Below are positions 1-10,542 of a DNA stretch of 48,417 nucleotides, one piece after another. Each line of letters begins with the position of its first letter. Within the stretch, counting starts at the first letter, position 1. The translations under genes and the position numbers were made by a program. The DNA is from Branchiostoma floridae (taxonomy: Eukaryota > Chordata > Leptocardii > Amphioxiformes > Branchiostomatidae), in NCBI RefSeq assembly GCF_000003815.2, contig NC_049989.1, positions 22,569,496 to 22,617,912 on the forward strand, given 5' to 3'. Below the pieces are notes generated by a model. It searched no databases. It saw nothing but the letters and a program-made list of their open reading frames with translations, and was not told the origin of the DNA.

Positions 1-68
1 GTGTTGGTGTATCATCAATGCTGTTTTGAGAGAGAGGGGAGGGGGGCAGAAGAAGGAAGGAGACTCAC

Positions 69-230
69 GCTTGTAGTCCTGGTGCATGGGCGAGCTAGTC
101 ACACGGGCCGGCTCGGTTTGGCCCACGGCCGGCCTCAGGGCGGGGCCCACGCTCGCCGGGCCCACGCTGCCGTAATCGGCAAAATAGGCGCGCTGGTCCC
201 CCGGGGCCATGTACGTGTAATCAGGGAAGC
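69..230 (-). CDS. Msi: Musashi tail exon (FPDYTYMAPGDQ...)
   Basis: 162-bp exon, phase 1 in and out. After a split Gly it reads FPDYTYMAPGDQRAYFADYG, then SVGPASVGPALRPAVGQTEP, then ARVTSSPMHQDYK, with one base (C) of the following codon. Like the 2950 exon it opens with GFP, so it can follow either the 2950 exon or, if that is skipped, the 4081 exon. The acceptor is CGCCAG|GCTTCC and the donor is AAGC|GTGAGTCTCC at 68. It is Tyr/Gly/Pro/Ala-rich, as expected of the tail. The exact counterpart in vertebrate Musashi is not obvious, so exon use is inferred from signals, phase and composition. The true C-terminal exon lies beyond base 1. Confidence 0.85.
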
Positions 231-405
231 CTGGCGGGGTGGGGGGACATGGTCAGCAGGGCACAAACGTACCCCCGGGGTGGGGGACATGGTCAGCAGG
301 GCACCACAAACATACCGGACTCATGCTGCCGCGTGCTGGCGGGTCGGGTTACATACTGCACCCGGATCAAGTTACAAACCACCCATGGGTCATGTTACAG
401 CCCTT

Positions 406-796
406 CCACAGGTTACAACCCTTCCACGGGTCAGGTTACAACCCTTCCACGGGTCAGGTTACAACCCTTCCACGGGTCAGGTTACAACCCTTCCACGGGT
501 CAGGTTACAACCCTTCCACGGGTCAGGTTACAACCCTTCCACGGGTCAGGTTACAACCCTTCCACGGGTCAGGTTACAACCCTTCCACGGGTCAGGTTAC
601 AACCCTTCCACAGGTCAGGTTACAACCCTTCCACAGGTCAGGTTACAACCCTTCCACGGGTCAGGTTACAACCCTTCCACAGGTCAGGTTACAACCCTTC
701 CACAGGTCAGGTTACAACCCTTCCACAGGTCAGGTTACAACCCTTTCACAGGTCAGGTTACAACCCTTCCACAGGTCAGGTTACAAACTGCATCCA
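406..796. repeat. 23-bp minisatellite, about 17 units
   Basis: Unit TCAGGTTACAACCCTTCCAC plus GGG or AGG; GGTTACAAC recurs every 23 bp from 411 to 779. Degenerate edges run to about 850. It lies in the intron just upstream of the 69-230 exon. It is open in all three plus frames because no frame of the unit has a stop; this is a repeat effect, not a gene. Confidence 0.95.
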
Positions 797-1469
797 TGTT
801 GGGTTACAAGACATACCAAGCTACAAACCAAAAATAGATTGGGTTACAAACTTGCCTGTCGCCATAGCGACACCATGGCAACCCAAGCCAGCACGATCTA
901 GCCTCATTTGTCCGGTACACATGTGCGAAACATCGTCGTGTGTGTTCATTTTGTCTGTTTGTAATGGTGTGCACATCCCAGGGGGGAGGGGGGCGACCTT
1001 GGGAAACAAACGGTCCTGACCTTGAGTTACCCTGAAATATTGGGTGCTGACACTTTCAGAATAGGTCCCTATCTTCTTCCGGACTTCCCTGATTTTGCCT
1101 ATTCCCCCCAAACTCACTGCCGGGCACAGAATACCTCCCATTTCCTGTTACTGCCGGCTGCGGAATGCTTCCCTGTAATCTGAGGAGATTGCTGTGGAAG
1201 CGGCCGATTGTGATGTTTGGGGTTATTTGTCAGGACGTGCGGATGAGCGCCCACAGTCTACCTGACAGGTTAAGTGCTGAGTTGGCAGGCTGCTCATACC
1301 CAGCAGACTAACACCACTTCAAACAAGCACCGACAGATCTGAGTTTTCTTGGCCTACCAAACATCAAGGTTTTTGGCAACTTGCAGTTTACAGGAGGGAA
1401 GTATGCCGTGCCGAGAGCCGCCGACACTTACCTTTGGGTTGGTGGGAACCTTAACTGCAGCCTAACTCT
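797..1469. other. Intron, no gene seen
   Basis: Unique-looking sequence with a short GC-rich part near 1100-1240. A weak exon-like stretch at about 1426-1460 on the minus strand was examined and rejected. Nothing else supported. Confidence 0.6.
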
Positions 1470-1590
1470 CACCTACACTACAACCTAAACAACAACCTAC
1501 ACTACAACCTACACTACACCTAAACTACAACCTACACTACAACCTAAACAACACCTACACTACAACCTAAACAACACCTACACTACAATT
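1470..1590. repeat. Short-unit repeat (CTACAACCTACA type)
   Basis: Irregular 11- to 12-bp repeats built from ACAACCTA and ACACCTA. Confidence 0.85.
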
Positions 1591-1768
1591 CTCTGTCAGG
1601 CGTTTAGCTAGGAGGCTGTCAGGGCATCCTGGGACTAAAAACAACAAAAGACAGAAAGCCAAGTTTGATTGTTGACAGTGTTGTAACATATGAAACAAGT
1701 TTCTTTTTAGACCCTACTTTTGGACGCCTTTTCTAAACATCCTAGTTAAAAGCCTGCCTACCATCTTT

Positions 1769-2096
1769 NNNNNNNNNNNNNNNNNNNNNNNNNNNNNNNN
1801 NNNNNNNNNNNNNNNNNNNNNNNNNNNNNNNNNNNNNNNNNNNNNNNNNNNNNNNNNNNNNNNNNNNNNNNNNNNNNNNNNNNNNNNNNNNNNNNNNNNN
1901 NNNNNNNNNNNNNNNNNNNNNNNNNNNNNNNNNNNNNNNNNNNNNNNNNNNNNNNNNNNNNNNNNNNNNNNNNNNNNNNNNNNNNNNNNNNNNNNNNNNN
2001 NNNNNNNNNNNNNNNNNNNNNNNNNNNNNNNNNNNNNNNNNNNNNNNNNNNNNNNNNNNNNNNNNNNNNNNNNNNNNNNNNNNNNNNNNNNNNNNN
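1769..2096. other. Assembly gap (328 N)
   Basis: Run of N between a unique stretch and a 26-bp minisatellite; probably unresolved repeat. Confidence 0.99.
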
Positions 2097-2112
2097 CTGA
2101 TGGCTAGTTATC

Positions 2113-2269
2113 TGTAGTTAGCTGTCTAGTGCTAGTCCTGTGATTAGCTATCTAGCGCTAGTCCTCTGTGGTTAGCTATCTAGCGCTAGTCCTGTGGTTA
2201 GCTATCTAGCGCTAGTCCTGTGGTTAGCTATCTAGCGCTAGTCCTGTGGTTAGCTACCTAGCGCTAGTG
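2113..2269. repeat. 26-bp minisatellite, about 6 units
   Basis: GCTAGTCCTGTGGTTAGCTA followed by TCTAGC; GCTAGTCC recurs at 2131, 2157, 2185, 2211 and 2237. It begins close to the N gap, which may hide more units. Confidence 0.93.
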
Positions 2270-2681
2270 TGGGGTTGATGTGTGGAGACCTTCCGTGCCT
2301 GATTGCAGAAAAATGCCAGGAATTTTAGGGACTTTCCCGTTTACTGGTGACAAAATTTGCACTGCTACCCCAGCATGTTATATTCACACTGTGCAGTCTG
2401 AGGGTGCATTTTGTATTCCCATGATGTAACAAACTTCTCTGCACGAGAAAACTACAAGTTTACGGCTGGTCAGATTTTCAAATGTGCTGCCAGATATTGG
2501 GGGAATGTTGAAACAAGGCTGTGCAATGACTCATTCCAACCGTCCTAAAGAGCCTGATTTTGGGTCTATATCTGGGTCGTTCCATCTGCAGCCAGGCACG
2601 GGGGTGGATGTGTGACGTGTGACAAGCATCAGTCAGTAGGTTTAGCTCACTACATGGAACCAAAACATGCATCATCAACCC

Positions 2682-2695
2682 GTTACCATGGTAAC
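2682..2695. promoter_or_regulatory. Candidate RFX X-box (perfect palindrome)
   Basis: GTTACCATGGTAAC, a perfect 14-bp palindrome matching the RFX-family consensus GTNRCC-(0-3)-RGYAAC. Motif match only. Confidence 0.45.
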
Positions 2696-2887
2696 AATCA
2701 GCAGTTCTACCACAGCAGTGAAGTCAAGGTTGTTCTGAAATTGAAATTTGACCCTAACTTCTTGTAGCAAAAGTGAAAGTTACCCCTGACTTTTGGCAGT
2801 GAAAGTGAAATTTGACCCTAACTTCTGGCAGAGGCAGATGCTGATGTTACCATGACTTCCACGGCTGCCGTAGTAACGTTAGAAGTG

Positions 2888-2900
2888 GTTGCCTAGCAAC
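2888..2900. promoter_or_regulatory. Candidate RFX X-box beside exon
   Basis: GTTGCCTAGCAAC, a perfect X-box palindrome with a 1-bp centre, 50 bp from the donor of the 2950-3036 exon. Motif match only. Confidence 0.45.
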
Positions 2901-2949
2901 ATTATGAGTGACACACAGACAGAAGGAGACGAGAGAAAAACATCCTCAC

Positions 2950-3036
2950 CGGTTCCAGGGTATCCCATGATGCCCCTGCCGCGTGCGCCGCGTGGGCTGG
3001 CTCGGCCGGGAGGTCCGTAGGCGGCGGCCGGGAAGC
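2950..3036 (-). CDS. Msi: Musashi tail exon (FPAAAYGPPGR...)
   Basis: 87-bp exon, phase 1 in and out, reading after a split Gly FPAAAYGPPGRASPRGARGR then GIMGYPGT. FPAAAYGP is the conserved Musashi tail motif following ..YGYQFPG. The Arg/Gly-rich stretch that follows replaces the poly-Ala segment of vertebrate proteins. The acceptor is TTCCCCACAG|GCTTCC and the donor is ACCG|GTGAGG. A perfect RFX-type X-box (2888-2900) lies 50 bp past the donor in the downstream intron. The exon is CpG-rich. Confidence 0.92.
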
Positions 3037-3245
3037 CTGTGGGGAACACGAAATGGCCACTTTCTGTAAGTGACACGGGGGTGGGGAGGGACAGGGGTGG
3101 GGTGGGGAGAGGGGTGAGAGCAGAGTTAGAATGTGAGGCCAAACCAGCAGCAGGTGCACTCATGCAACATCATGCAACACGTCAAAAACACAAACACCAC
3201 ACTGTGAAGGGTTAGGTCATGTCAGAGGTCATCACCATAGCACAC

Positions 3246-3258
3246 AGGTCAGAGGTCA
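3246..3258 (+). promoter_or_regulatory. Candidate nuclear-receptor DR1 site
   Basis: AGGTCAGAGGTCA: two perfect AGGTCA half-sites with a 1-bp spacer, the RXR/HNF4/COUP-type DR1 arrangement. The 12-mer AGGTCAGAGGTC recurs at 8359, 43678 and 46173. Confidence 0.4.
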
Positions 3259-3442
3259 TCACCACGGTAATGTCCCGCAGTTGTGTTAAACCTACCAGGT
3301 TGACTGAGTTGGAATTGTGGTACAGAGTGGAGTCAGGTGACCACCAACCAATCAGCTCTAAATGTTCACCGCTTAAACTGTGCATGCATGATGATGCATT
3401 GTGGTTTATATGTCAAAGTTGAAGGCCCCTAAGACATAAAGA

Positions 3443-3462
3443 AAACATGTCTAGACATGTAT
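3443..3462. promoter_or_regulatory. Candidate p53-family response element
   Basis: AAACATGTCT directly followed by AGACATGTAT. Two RRRCWWGYYY half-sites with no spacer, 19 of 20 positions matching, centred on a 16-bp perfect palindrome (3445-3460). Confidence 0.4.
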
Positions 3463-4080
3463 GAAGCATGGTCTCGTCAAGACCTGTTAATAGGGGCCTT
3501 CACCTATGACCCTGTGCATGTGCAGTTTAAACTGTGAACTGGCCAATTTGTAGGCTCATCTAGGACAGAAGTTAACAACCAATTTGGCACCAGGTTTTTA
3601 GCACTGAAGGTCAAATTCAAACAAGTCGATGACGGTAATAAGGCACGCAAGGTTGCTACAAATGTAGCGACTGGCAGGTGGCAAAACTGGTCAGTTTGAA
3701 TTGATGAAGTCTCTCAAATTTGCAACAGCAAACTGTGACGGCCGGCTGGGTGAAGCATTATGAGATCTCTTTAGTAATCACAGACTCTGAGCTCCTCTGC
3801 ACGTTTGTCTTACTTTTGTCAGAAGGAATTGTAGATTTTCTGTCATGATTCTTTTGAAAGGACAAAATTTACTGGAAATAAGTTGAGAAGTCTGCAGAAT
3901 TTTCAAATTTTGTTTTAAAATGTGAATTGTCCCTGTTTTTGTGGTGGTCGGGGTGACAGTGGGCCACAATGGAAACTTTGGCCATGGTGAGTTTGTGGTA
4001 GCTGTGGCCCGACGACAGAAACCATAGCGTGAGTTCTGAGGTTTGGGTACTAAACCATAGAGCGAGACCTAAGTACTTAC

Positions 4081-4152
4081 CAGGGAAGCCATAGCCGTAT
4101 CCAGGTGCGAACGGGTAGCCGCGACCGTAGGCAAAGTTGGGGTAGACTCCAG
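4081..4152 (-). CDS. Msi: Musashi tail exon (GVYPNFAYGRGYPF...)
   Basis: 72-bp exon, phase 1 in and out, reading GVYPNFAYGRGYPFAP then GYGYGFP. It corresponds to the YPNF...YGRGYPGFAP..YGYQFPG segment of MSI2-type tails, a Gly/Tyr-rich low-complexity stretch after the RRMs. The acceptor is TTTTACAG|CTGGAG and the donor is CCTG|GTAAGTAC, both close to consensus. Joined to 23534-23630 directly it reads ..PDL-A-GVYPNF. Joined via the 8417 exon it reads ..GIQ-A-GVYPNF. In both cases it is in frame. Confidence 0.93.
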
Positions 4153-4653
4153 CTGTAAAACACAGGAGAGAAACACATTTAACTGTCTGTTTGCTTCGTT
4201 GTTAACATAGACATTGGGTACAGAACAACAGAAACAGTAAGGTCAAGTTTAAACATCACAGAACCTAGGCAGGAATAAGTTAATAACTGGTCAATGTTTC
4301 CTCATTAAAAAGCCATTAACCTGCTGGTGACCAGTCATTAACCTGCTGGTAACCAGTCATTGACCAGTCATTTACCTACAGAAAACTGGCTTAGATTTGG
4401 GTCTCCATAGACTTAGGTCTTGTTGAGTAATTTGAACTGAGGTTTTAATCTTTGGCAGACAGTTGCTTTCGAACAGGAGCGACAGCAGAGTGAAACACGG
4501 GTTCACTGGGACCCAGAATGTCACATCAGCATATGACCGAAGAAATACTATATTTGTACGAAATACAAAGATTCCCCACCCCTACAAGTGTGCACACACC
4601 CCTGTCTATGACATTGCTGTTCAAAGACAGGACATGCTGTTCTGAGTAACAGC
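4153..4653. other. Intron, no gene seen
   Basis: Only a short CTGGTGACCAGTCATT repeat near 4320-4372. Confidence 0.55.
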
Positions 4654-5301
4654 AAGGCTGTGTTTGGGCAGTATTGCTATTCAGAGACAGCAGGGTTGCT
4701 GTTCAGTAACAGGAGAGTTCCTATTTGAGACAGCAGGGTTTCTGTTCAGACAGCAGTGTTCAGCGACAGCAGTGTTCTTGTTCAGAGACAGCAGGGTTGC
4801 TGTTCAGTAACAGGAGAGTTCCTATTTGAGACAGCAGGGTTTTTGTTCAGACAGCAGTGTTCTTGTTCAGAGACAGCAGGGTTTTGGTTGAGAGACAGCA
4901 GGTTTTATGGCTGTTCCAGCCCTGGATGAATAGGGATCAGGCTTATAACGCTTATAACGCACAGACAGCAGTGTCGCTGTTTGTGCTGTCTGTAACAGGA
5001 GGGTTGCTATTTGTGTTGTTCAGAGACAGCAGGGTTGCTATTTAGAGACAGCAGTGTTGCTGTTCAGAGACAGCAGGGTTTGGGTTGAGAGACAGCAGGT
5101 TTAGCTGCTGTTCCAGCCCATAATGAATCGGGGTCAGGCTTATAATGCTGCCAGTAATGCCACTTCAGCCCGCTGTTCAGAGACAGCAGTGTTGCTGTTC
5201 AGAGACAGCAGGGTTTTGGTTGAGATACAGCATGTTTAGCAGCCCATAATGAATCGAGGTCAGGCTTATAACGCTGCCAGTAATGCCACTTCAGCCCGCT
5301 G
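4654..5301. repeat. Composite ACAGCAG repeat with longer blocks
   Basis: Short units of GAGACAGCAGGGTTGCTGTT type are interleaved with three copies of a block of about 70-110 bp (GGTTGAGAGACAGCAGG ... AATGAATCGGGGTCAGGCTT) at about 4879, 5077 and 5211. Confidence 0.85.
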
Positions 5302-5982
5302 TAAGTGAGACATGTGCCCGGCAGAGCCCCCGTCCCACATCATGCCCCCATTATAACTCCATTTGTGGCATTACTTCCTACACACACAGCGACTCTGCTG
5401 AATTATTAAACCATCCCAAACAGGCTCCCATCATGGAGCCGCCTCTGCAAATGTCAGCCTGACATTCTGTGGGCAGAGGGTCCATATTTCTTGCACGGAA
5501 CAATGGCTCGTGTCTGGTGATAGCCTTGTTCTTCCTGACGCCTTTGTGCTGTTATCTGTCCTGCCAAGGACTGACATACAGGTGCTGTTACACACGGAGG
5601 ACTGACATACGAGTACTGTTACACCAGCACGGGGCTCACAATAGTTAGCTGCATGTGAACCTTTGTGCACTCAAATTGGAGAAGTGCTTATAGTGCACCT
5701 AATTTTTACATCAGGTACAGCTGTAATTTTATGTGGGGTACACATGTGAAGATGCTCTAAGTTGTACACTTGTATGCAGTATATTCAAGACAATATCACT
5801 TCTTTAGAATTTTGAAGTTAGCTGCAGAATTTGGGGCTCATTCATTCTATGCCGTGTGTCCAAAATTTCTTCTGTGCACCTGATGTTTTGTCAAAAAAAA
5901 AAAGATTTTCAAGCCCTACCAAGGTGTTCTTATGCTTTTAGGTGTTGCTACATGTACAGCCTTGTAAGTTGTTACATTTTCC
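5302..5982. other. Intron; degenerate GTGCACC element
   Basis: No exon. From about 5660 to 5900 there are weak traces of the dispersed GTGCACCCAAAATT element family (TGTGCACTCAAATTGG, AGTGCACCTAATTTTT, GTGCACCTGATG). Confidence 0.45.
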
Positions 5983-6085
5983 ATTGTTGTTACACACCTG
6001 GGTGTTGTTTACACTCCTGGGTATTGTTACACACCTGGGTGTTGTTGTTACACACCTGGATGGGTGTTGTTACCTGTAAAGGTTG
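5983..6085. repeat. Short repeat GTTACACACCTGGGTGTT
   Basis: Four to six imperfect units of 18-24 bp. Confidence 0.85.
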
Positions 6086-6292
6086 ACACACCCAGGTAGT
6101 CAGGGGTCACTGCCGGTCAAACTGCATCGGGAAGGGATTTATTTATCCGGTCGGAAACTGGGTTGACCTTTCCCCGCGCCCAATTGGCTGGACGGAATGC
6201 GGAGTTACGTGTCTGGCGGCGGACAGACATCGCTCGACTTCGCCCAAGCAGTGACCTGTGAGAGTTACCATCGCACAAACCGCGACGCTCAG

Positions 6293-6464
6293 GATCGGTT
6301 TCGTTTCCAGTGTTCCAGACCAATGATCCACCTCAGCAGACAACTTACTGGCCTCAGTTTTTATATTGTTTGTTCAACAGTGTTTTATGTTAAGCCCCAG
6401 ATCAGTTTTATTTCCAGTGTTCCGGACCAATGATCCACCACGGCAGACAACACACTGGCTTTCA
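6293..6464. repeat. Direct repeat of about 65 bp, two copies
   Basis: TTCCAGTGTTCC followed by GACCAATGATCCACC and the GCAGACAAC segment occurs at 6304-6356 and 6411-6464. Confidence 0.85.
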
Positions 6465-6799
6465 GAAAACCTCCCCCAGTTTAGCATTTCTGAGTGAACA
6501 ATTTTTCCTCCCTTGTTTTAAGAGCATTTTTATTCCAAGTCATTAGCAATCCTGTCAGGCTGACATTTCTGAGTTAATTAGTCGGCTTGATCGCTGGGAG
6601 AAGAAAGCAGCACACAAACAGTTTAACGAGCCGTGATTGCTTCTATTGTTCTGGGCAGACCTTTCATTCAAACACCCCCTCGGGAGGGACCATTAATGAA
6701 ACCCCCCAGGGGACAGTCCATTAATCCTCCATAGGTAGGCAACTGTTAGGTGCTACTCCCTTAACTTAAGCCCTGGATCTAGAACACCATGTCATGTGA

Positions 6800-7245
6800 C
6801 TGAACTCAAGGGCACCTCCTCCACCTATCATTATAGATTACCTGTAGTACTCAAGGGCATCCCCCTCCCCCATGACCTATACTCAAGGGCACCCCCCTCC
6901 CCCATCATCACACATGACCTATACTCAAGGGCACCCCCCTCCCCATCCTTACAGATGACCTACATTCAAGGGCACCCCCCTCCCCATCCTCACACATGAC
7001 CTATACTCAAGGGCACCCCCCCTCCCCCATCCTCACACATGACCTATACTCAAGGGCACCCCCCTCCCCATCCTTACAGATGACCTACACTCAAGGGCAC
7101 CCCCCTCCCCATCCTCACACATGACCTATACTCAAGGGCACCCCCCTCCCCATCCTCACACCAGTCTGTTACATATGACCCAAATTCAAGCACCCCCAAA
7201 CACACCCTCACAGATGACCCCAGCCCAAGGGTACCCCCCTCCCCC
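6800..7245. repeat. 40- to 49-bp minisatellite, about 10 units
   Basis: Unit ACTCAAGGGCACCCCCCTCC followed by CCATCCTCACACATGACCTAT. It is C-rich on the plus strand. Confidence 0.93.
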
Positions 7246-7495
7246 TCATGTGCCCCTGGAATGCGCCATAATCAGTGCAGGTTTGTGTAATTATGGACTA
7301 CAAATGGAGACCCTTGTTTTGTAATTTAGGTTAATTAATGCCCATTTTGGGGGCAAATTGGTCGGAAGCCTTTGCTATTACTAATTACAGTGGGGCTGGA
7401 AGAAAAGCTGAGTTGTTTCTCATGGAAGCACTCACACAGAGGCGTTTGCAAGCAAAGTGTAGGAGGCATGTCTGTGTGCGCAAATTTGTGCCAAA

Positions 7496-7562
7496 CTTGT
7501 GGGTGTGGGAGGGGGTTGTGGGGGTGTGGGAGGGGGTTGTGGGGGTGTGGGAGGGGGATGTG
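7496..7562. repeat. 21-bp G-rich minisatellite, 3 units
   Basis: GTGGGGGTGTGGGAGGGGGTT tandem; long G runs could favour quadruplex structure. Confidence 0.9.
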
Positions 7563-8416
7563 GCCCATTTCCTTTCATTATAAACTTTGGGCAAAGGTCA
7601 TGCTTTATCATACCCCCCACACTCTATACCATTGTCATTATCAAGTACACAATCAGAGGACAGGAATATTATTGGTGATGTGATGTCCAAATTGACCTTG
7701 GGTGAAAACGAGACATTCTGGGCTTCTATGCCTCTGAATACAACCAAAATTTCAATTTCCATGTTGCCGAGAAAATCATTGAAATTTATGCCAAAGATGA
7801 AGTCAGTTAATGGAATAGGAGACCCAATGTTTATGTGCCAGTTTCTGTATAATGATGCATCGCCATGGTAACGGAATAATCATAACCAGCAAGAAAGTAT
7901 GTCTGAGTCAGTTAAGTTTAAATATTTGATCCAACTTCTTGAAATAAGCTGGCATTTGTTGAATCAAATTTTCAAACTTCAGTCAGAATTCCGCTCTACC
8001 CATGGCTATCTCCTGGTCCTGTCCCTCCGTTCTGGGACGGAAATTTGCTCGTTGGGACGGAAAACTGTCATGAAACAGATGAAAATGTTTTAGCAAGCCA
8101 AAAATGATGGATTTAACAAAGAAAAATGTCAACATTGGCTCTAGAACGAGTGTAGCGGACAGTCGTGGAACTAACACTACAGCAGACAGCCATGGAACTA
8201 ACACTACAGGGTCCACTCTACCAGGCTGTGGTCTGCAAGAGAAGGGTTATCACATGTTCGCAGGGGTCCGCCTCACGACTCACACCTGCCAATCATGTAA
8301 CATGACACTCTAGTTGCCGCGGGAACGGCGCAACATGGCTAGGAAACAGACTAAGGAGAGGTCAGAGGTCGACTACGTTGCGAGTTTTGGTTCTACGGGA
8401 AGGGCGAGTGACGTAC
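7563..8416. other. Intron, no gene seen
   Basis: A two-unit repeat of 28 bp (GGAACTAACACTACAG) is at 8150-8211. The AGGTCAGAGGTC 12-mer lies at 8359-8370, close to the donor of the 8417 exon. Confidence 0.55.
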
Positions 8417-8467
8417 CTTGGATTCCGTCTTCCCTAACAATATCGGGGTGCAGGAGATATAGGAAAC
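8417..8467 (-). CDS. Msi: Probable Musashi cassette exon, 51 bp
   Basis: Candidate exon found by splice signals and phase, not by homology. Read on the minus strand it gives a split Gly codon, then FLYLLHPDIVREDGIQ, then one base of the next codon. The acceptor CTCCAG has a good pyrimidine tract (TTGTGCCCCCTTG) and the donor is CAAG|GTACGT. It is phase 1 in and 1 out, so it fits exactly between the exons at 23534-23630 and 4081-4152 and can be included or skipped without a frameshift. I do not recognise the peptide from vertebrate Musashi. It could be lineage-specific, alternatively spliced, or a chance ORF; the joint fit of both signals and phase makes chance less likely. Confidence 0.62.
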
Positions 8468-8575
8468 CTGGAGACAAGGGGGCACAAGAGTGATGGACAG
8501 CTGTCAGTCTGGGGTTAATATGCAGGGCAATATACATGATTGGCAGCTGTTAGTCATAGTCCCCAGGGGGGTAAC

Positions 8576-8862
8576 AGGCAAACTCATCATCATCATCAAC
8601 GCTAGTCAGGCACGAACAGGCATGCAAACATAACTCATCAATGCTAGTCAACATCGCTAGTCATCGCTAATCAGGAGCACACATAACTCATCATCGCTAG
8701 TCATCGCTAGTCAGCAAACATAACTCATCATCATCATCAACGCTAGTCAGGAGCGAACAGGCATGCAACATAACTCATCATTGCTAGTCAGTAACTCATC
8801 AATGCTAGTCATCATTGCTAGTCAGGAACAAACATAATTCGTCATCGCTAGTCAGGAGCAAC
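8576..8862. repeat. Irregular CTCATCATCGCTAGTCA repeat
   Basis: Variable-length units of AACTCATCATCGCTAGTCAG mixed with GGAGCGAACAGGCATGCAAA. Confidence 0.88.
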
Positions 8863-9370
8863 CTAGGTTTGTACCAAACTAGTGTTAGTAACATGCTGGA
8901 CTACAATAGTCATGTAAATCTGGGTATGTCACTTTTACATAATCAGGCTACAACACATCAAGGAAAACACTGGCATAATCATACATAATAATAATCACTA
9001 CGAAGAGACATAAATAGTCTACAAGTATTGCTTAGAAGTAACTACTAGAACACTACACTAACTGTGAAATATTTGGTATAAGAATACTAATGTGTAATAA
9101 TGTAGCCATAGATATCAGAACAATGAACTAACATGACGGTGATAGAATAGGTGTAACTACAAGTAGTATTACTAATGTGTATAATATAGATGTTATCCAT
9201 GAGAATACTTAACGTGTGATACAGTACAGTAGCTAAGCTACGGCAGATGTAGGTGTGTCTTGTGTGGTGTTGTCAGATTGTCAAACAGATTTGAGACGTA
9301 GCTTTTGCCCATCCCTTCAGCTGTACATTGCATATGAAGTTCCAGCTTGTTTCCAACAGCAGTTCCCAAC
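8863..9370. other. AT-rich intron, no gene seen
   Basis: AT-rich sequence with many TA and ACTA motifs; no open frames with coding character. Confidence 0.5.
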
Positions 9371-9790
9371 ACCCCTGAAGCTTAGTGGTACATCCCACAG
9401 TTCCCTTCACCCCGGAAGCTTACTGGTTTGCCCCTTACTGCATCTCAATCACAGGAACCACTCTGAAGCTTAATGGTTTGTCCCTTGCGTCATCTCAATC
9501 GAAGCCCCCCTGAAGCTTAGTGGATTGTCCCCTGCTACGTCTCAATCAAAGCCCCCCCCCCGAAGCTTAGTGGTTTGTCCCTTGCTACATCTCAACCAAA
9601 TCCCCCCTGAGGCTTAGTGGTCTGTCCCCTACTACATCTCATTCACCCCCCTTAAGCTTTGCGCTTTGTCCCTTACCATATCTCAAATACCCCCCTGAAG
9701 CTTAGTGGACTGTCCCTTGCTACGTCTCAATCAAAGCCCCCTGAAGCTTAGTGGACTGTCCCCTCCTACATCTCAATCACCCCCCCCCCC
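9371..9790. repeat. About 45-bp minisatellite, 9 units
   Basis: Unit CCCCTGAAGCTTAGTGGTTT followed by GTCCCTTGCTACATCTCAATC; nearly every unit holds AAGCTT. It ends in a C tract at 9780-9790. Confidence 0.93.
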
Positions 9791-9884
9791 TCCTATGTGC
9801 CCCTATCTGCAGGTCCCTGGGACTGATATGAAGTAATATATTATTAGCCCGAGGCCAGATTTTTAGATTAGACCCATCTTCGCT

Positions 9885-10050
9885 CTGCAGATGTTTACTC
9901 ATGTAAAATACTAAGTATGAGACCACGAACACAGGTAGCAGTAAGCATTGGACTGTTTGTAACATTAATGGTTTATAGTTATACTGCAGATGTTTACTTC
10001 TGTATAATACTAAGTATGGGAACACGCACACAGATAGGATTGGACTGTTT
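9885..10050. repeat. Direct repeat, about 50 bp, two copies
   Basis: GCAGATGTTTACT ... ATACTAAGTATG and the ACACAGRTAG segment occur near 9886-9935 and 9983-10038. Confidence 0.75.
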
Positions 10051-10422
10051 GTAATGCTTTTTAATGTAACTAATGCTCTGTAGCTTTTGTACCATGGTCT
10101 GAAATCTGCCCTGTTGGTAAAACTACCATCCTGCTGCCATATGAGAACACGGCCTGTGTGAGGGAATATATGGCATGGGGGTCTGATGTACAACTTTCCA
10201 CTGAAGTCAGGTCTCGAGATTCAAGGAAAGAAATCACGCATAATTTGGTAACCTTCATAAACATATCTCTCTACAAGTAATTGAGTATGGCAATAGGAAA
10301 GCTGTTCCCTGCAAATTATGACAAATAAAAAAGAGCTTGCCCACACTGTATTCCTTACATGAAGGCTACCTGTTTCTGTAGAAGTTAGAAGTTTCTGTAG
10401 GATTTGGTCACGGGTCACTGTT

Positions 10423-10542
10423 TAAATGGCTAGGTGGTCCTTATGTGGAGGTTTGACTGTATTTCAATGGCCAGGTGGTCCTTATATAGAGGTTTGACTG
10501 TTTATCAATGGCCAGGTGGTCCTTATACAGAGGTCAGACTAT
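10423..10542. repeat. About 41-bp minisatellite, 3 units
   Basis: CAATGGCCAGGTGGTCCTTA followed by GAGGTTTGACTGT, three units. Confidence 0.88.

Larger units (their letters stand above)
2270..2949. other. Intron with short repeats and X-box motifs
   Basis: No exon seen. Contains a two- to three-fold repeat of GAAATTTGACCCTAACTTCT at 2741-2829 and two palindromic RFX-type motifs (2682-2695 and 2888-2900). Confidence 0.6.
3037..4080. other. Short intron (1.0 kb) with motif candidates
   Basis: No exon. Contains a duplicated AGAGGTCATCACCA segment (3224-3270) with a DR1 motif and a p53-family-like palindrome (3443-3462). Confidence 0.6.

Noticed and set aside
1426-1460. Possible micro-exon on the minus strand (AVKVPTNPK before GTAAGTG)
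   Set aside because: The acceptor has no pyrimidine tract, and the only open phases do not match the phase-1 exons on either side.
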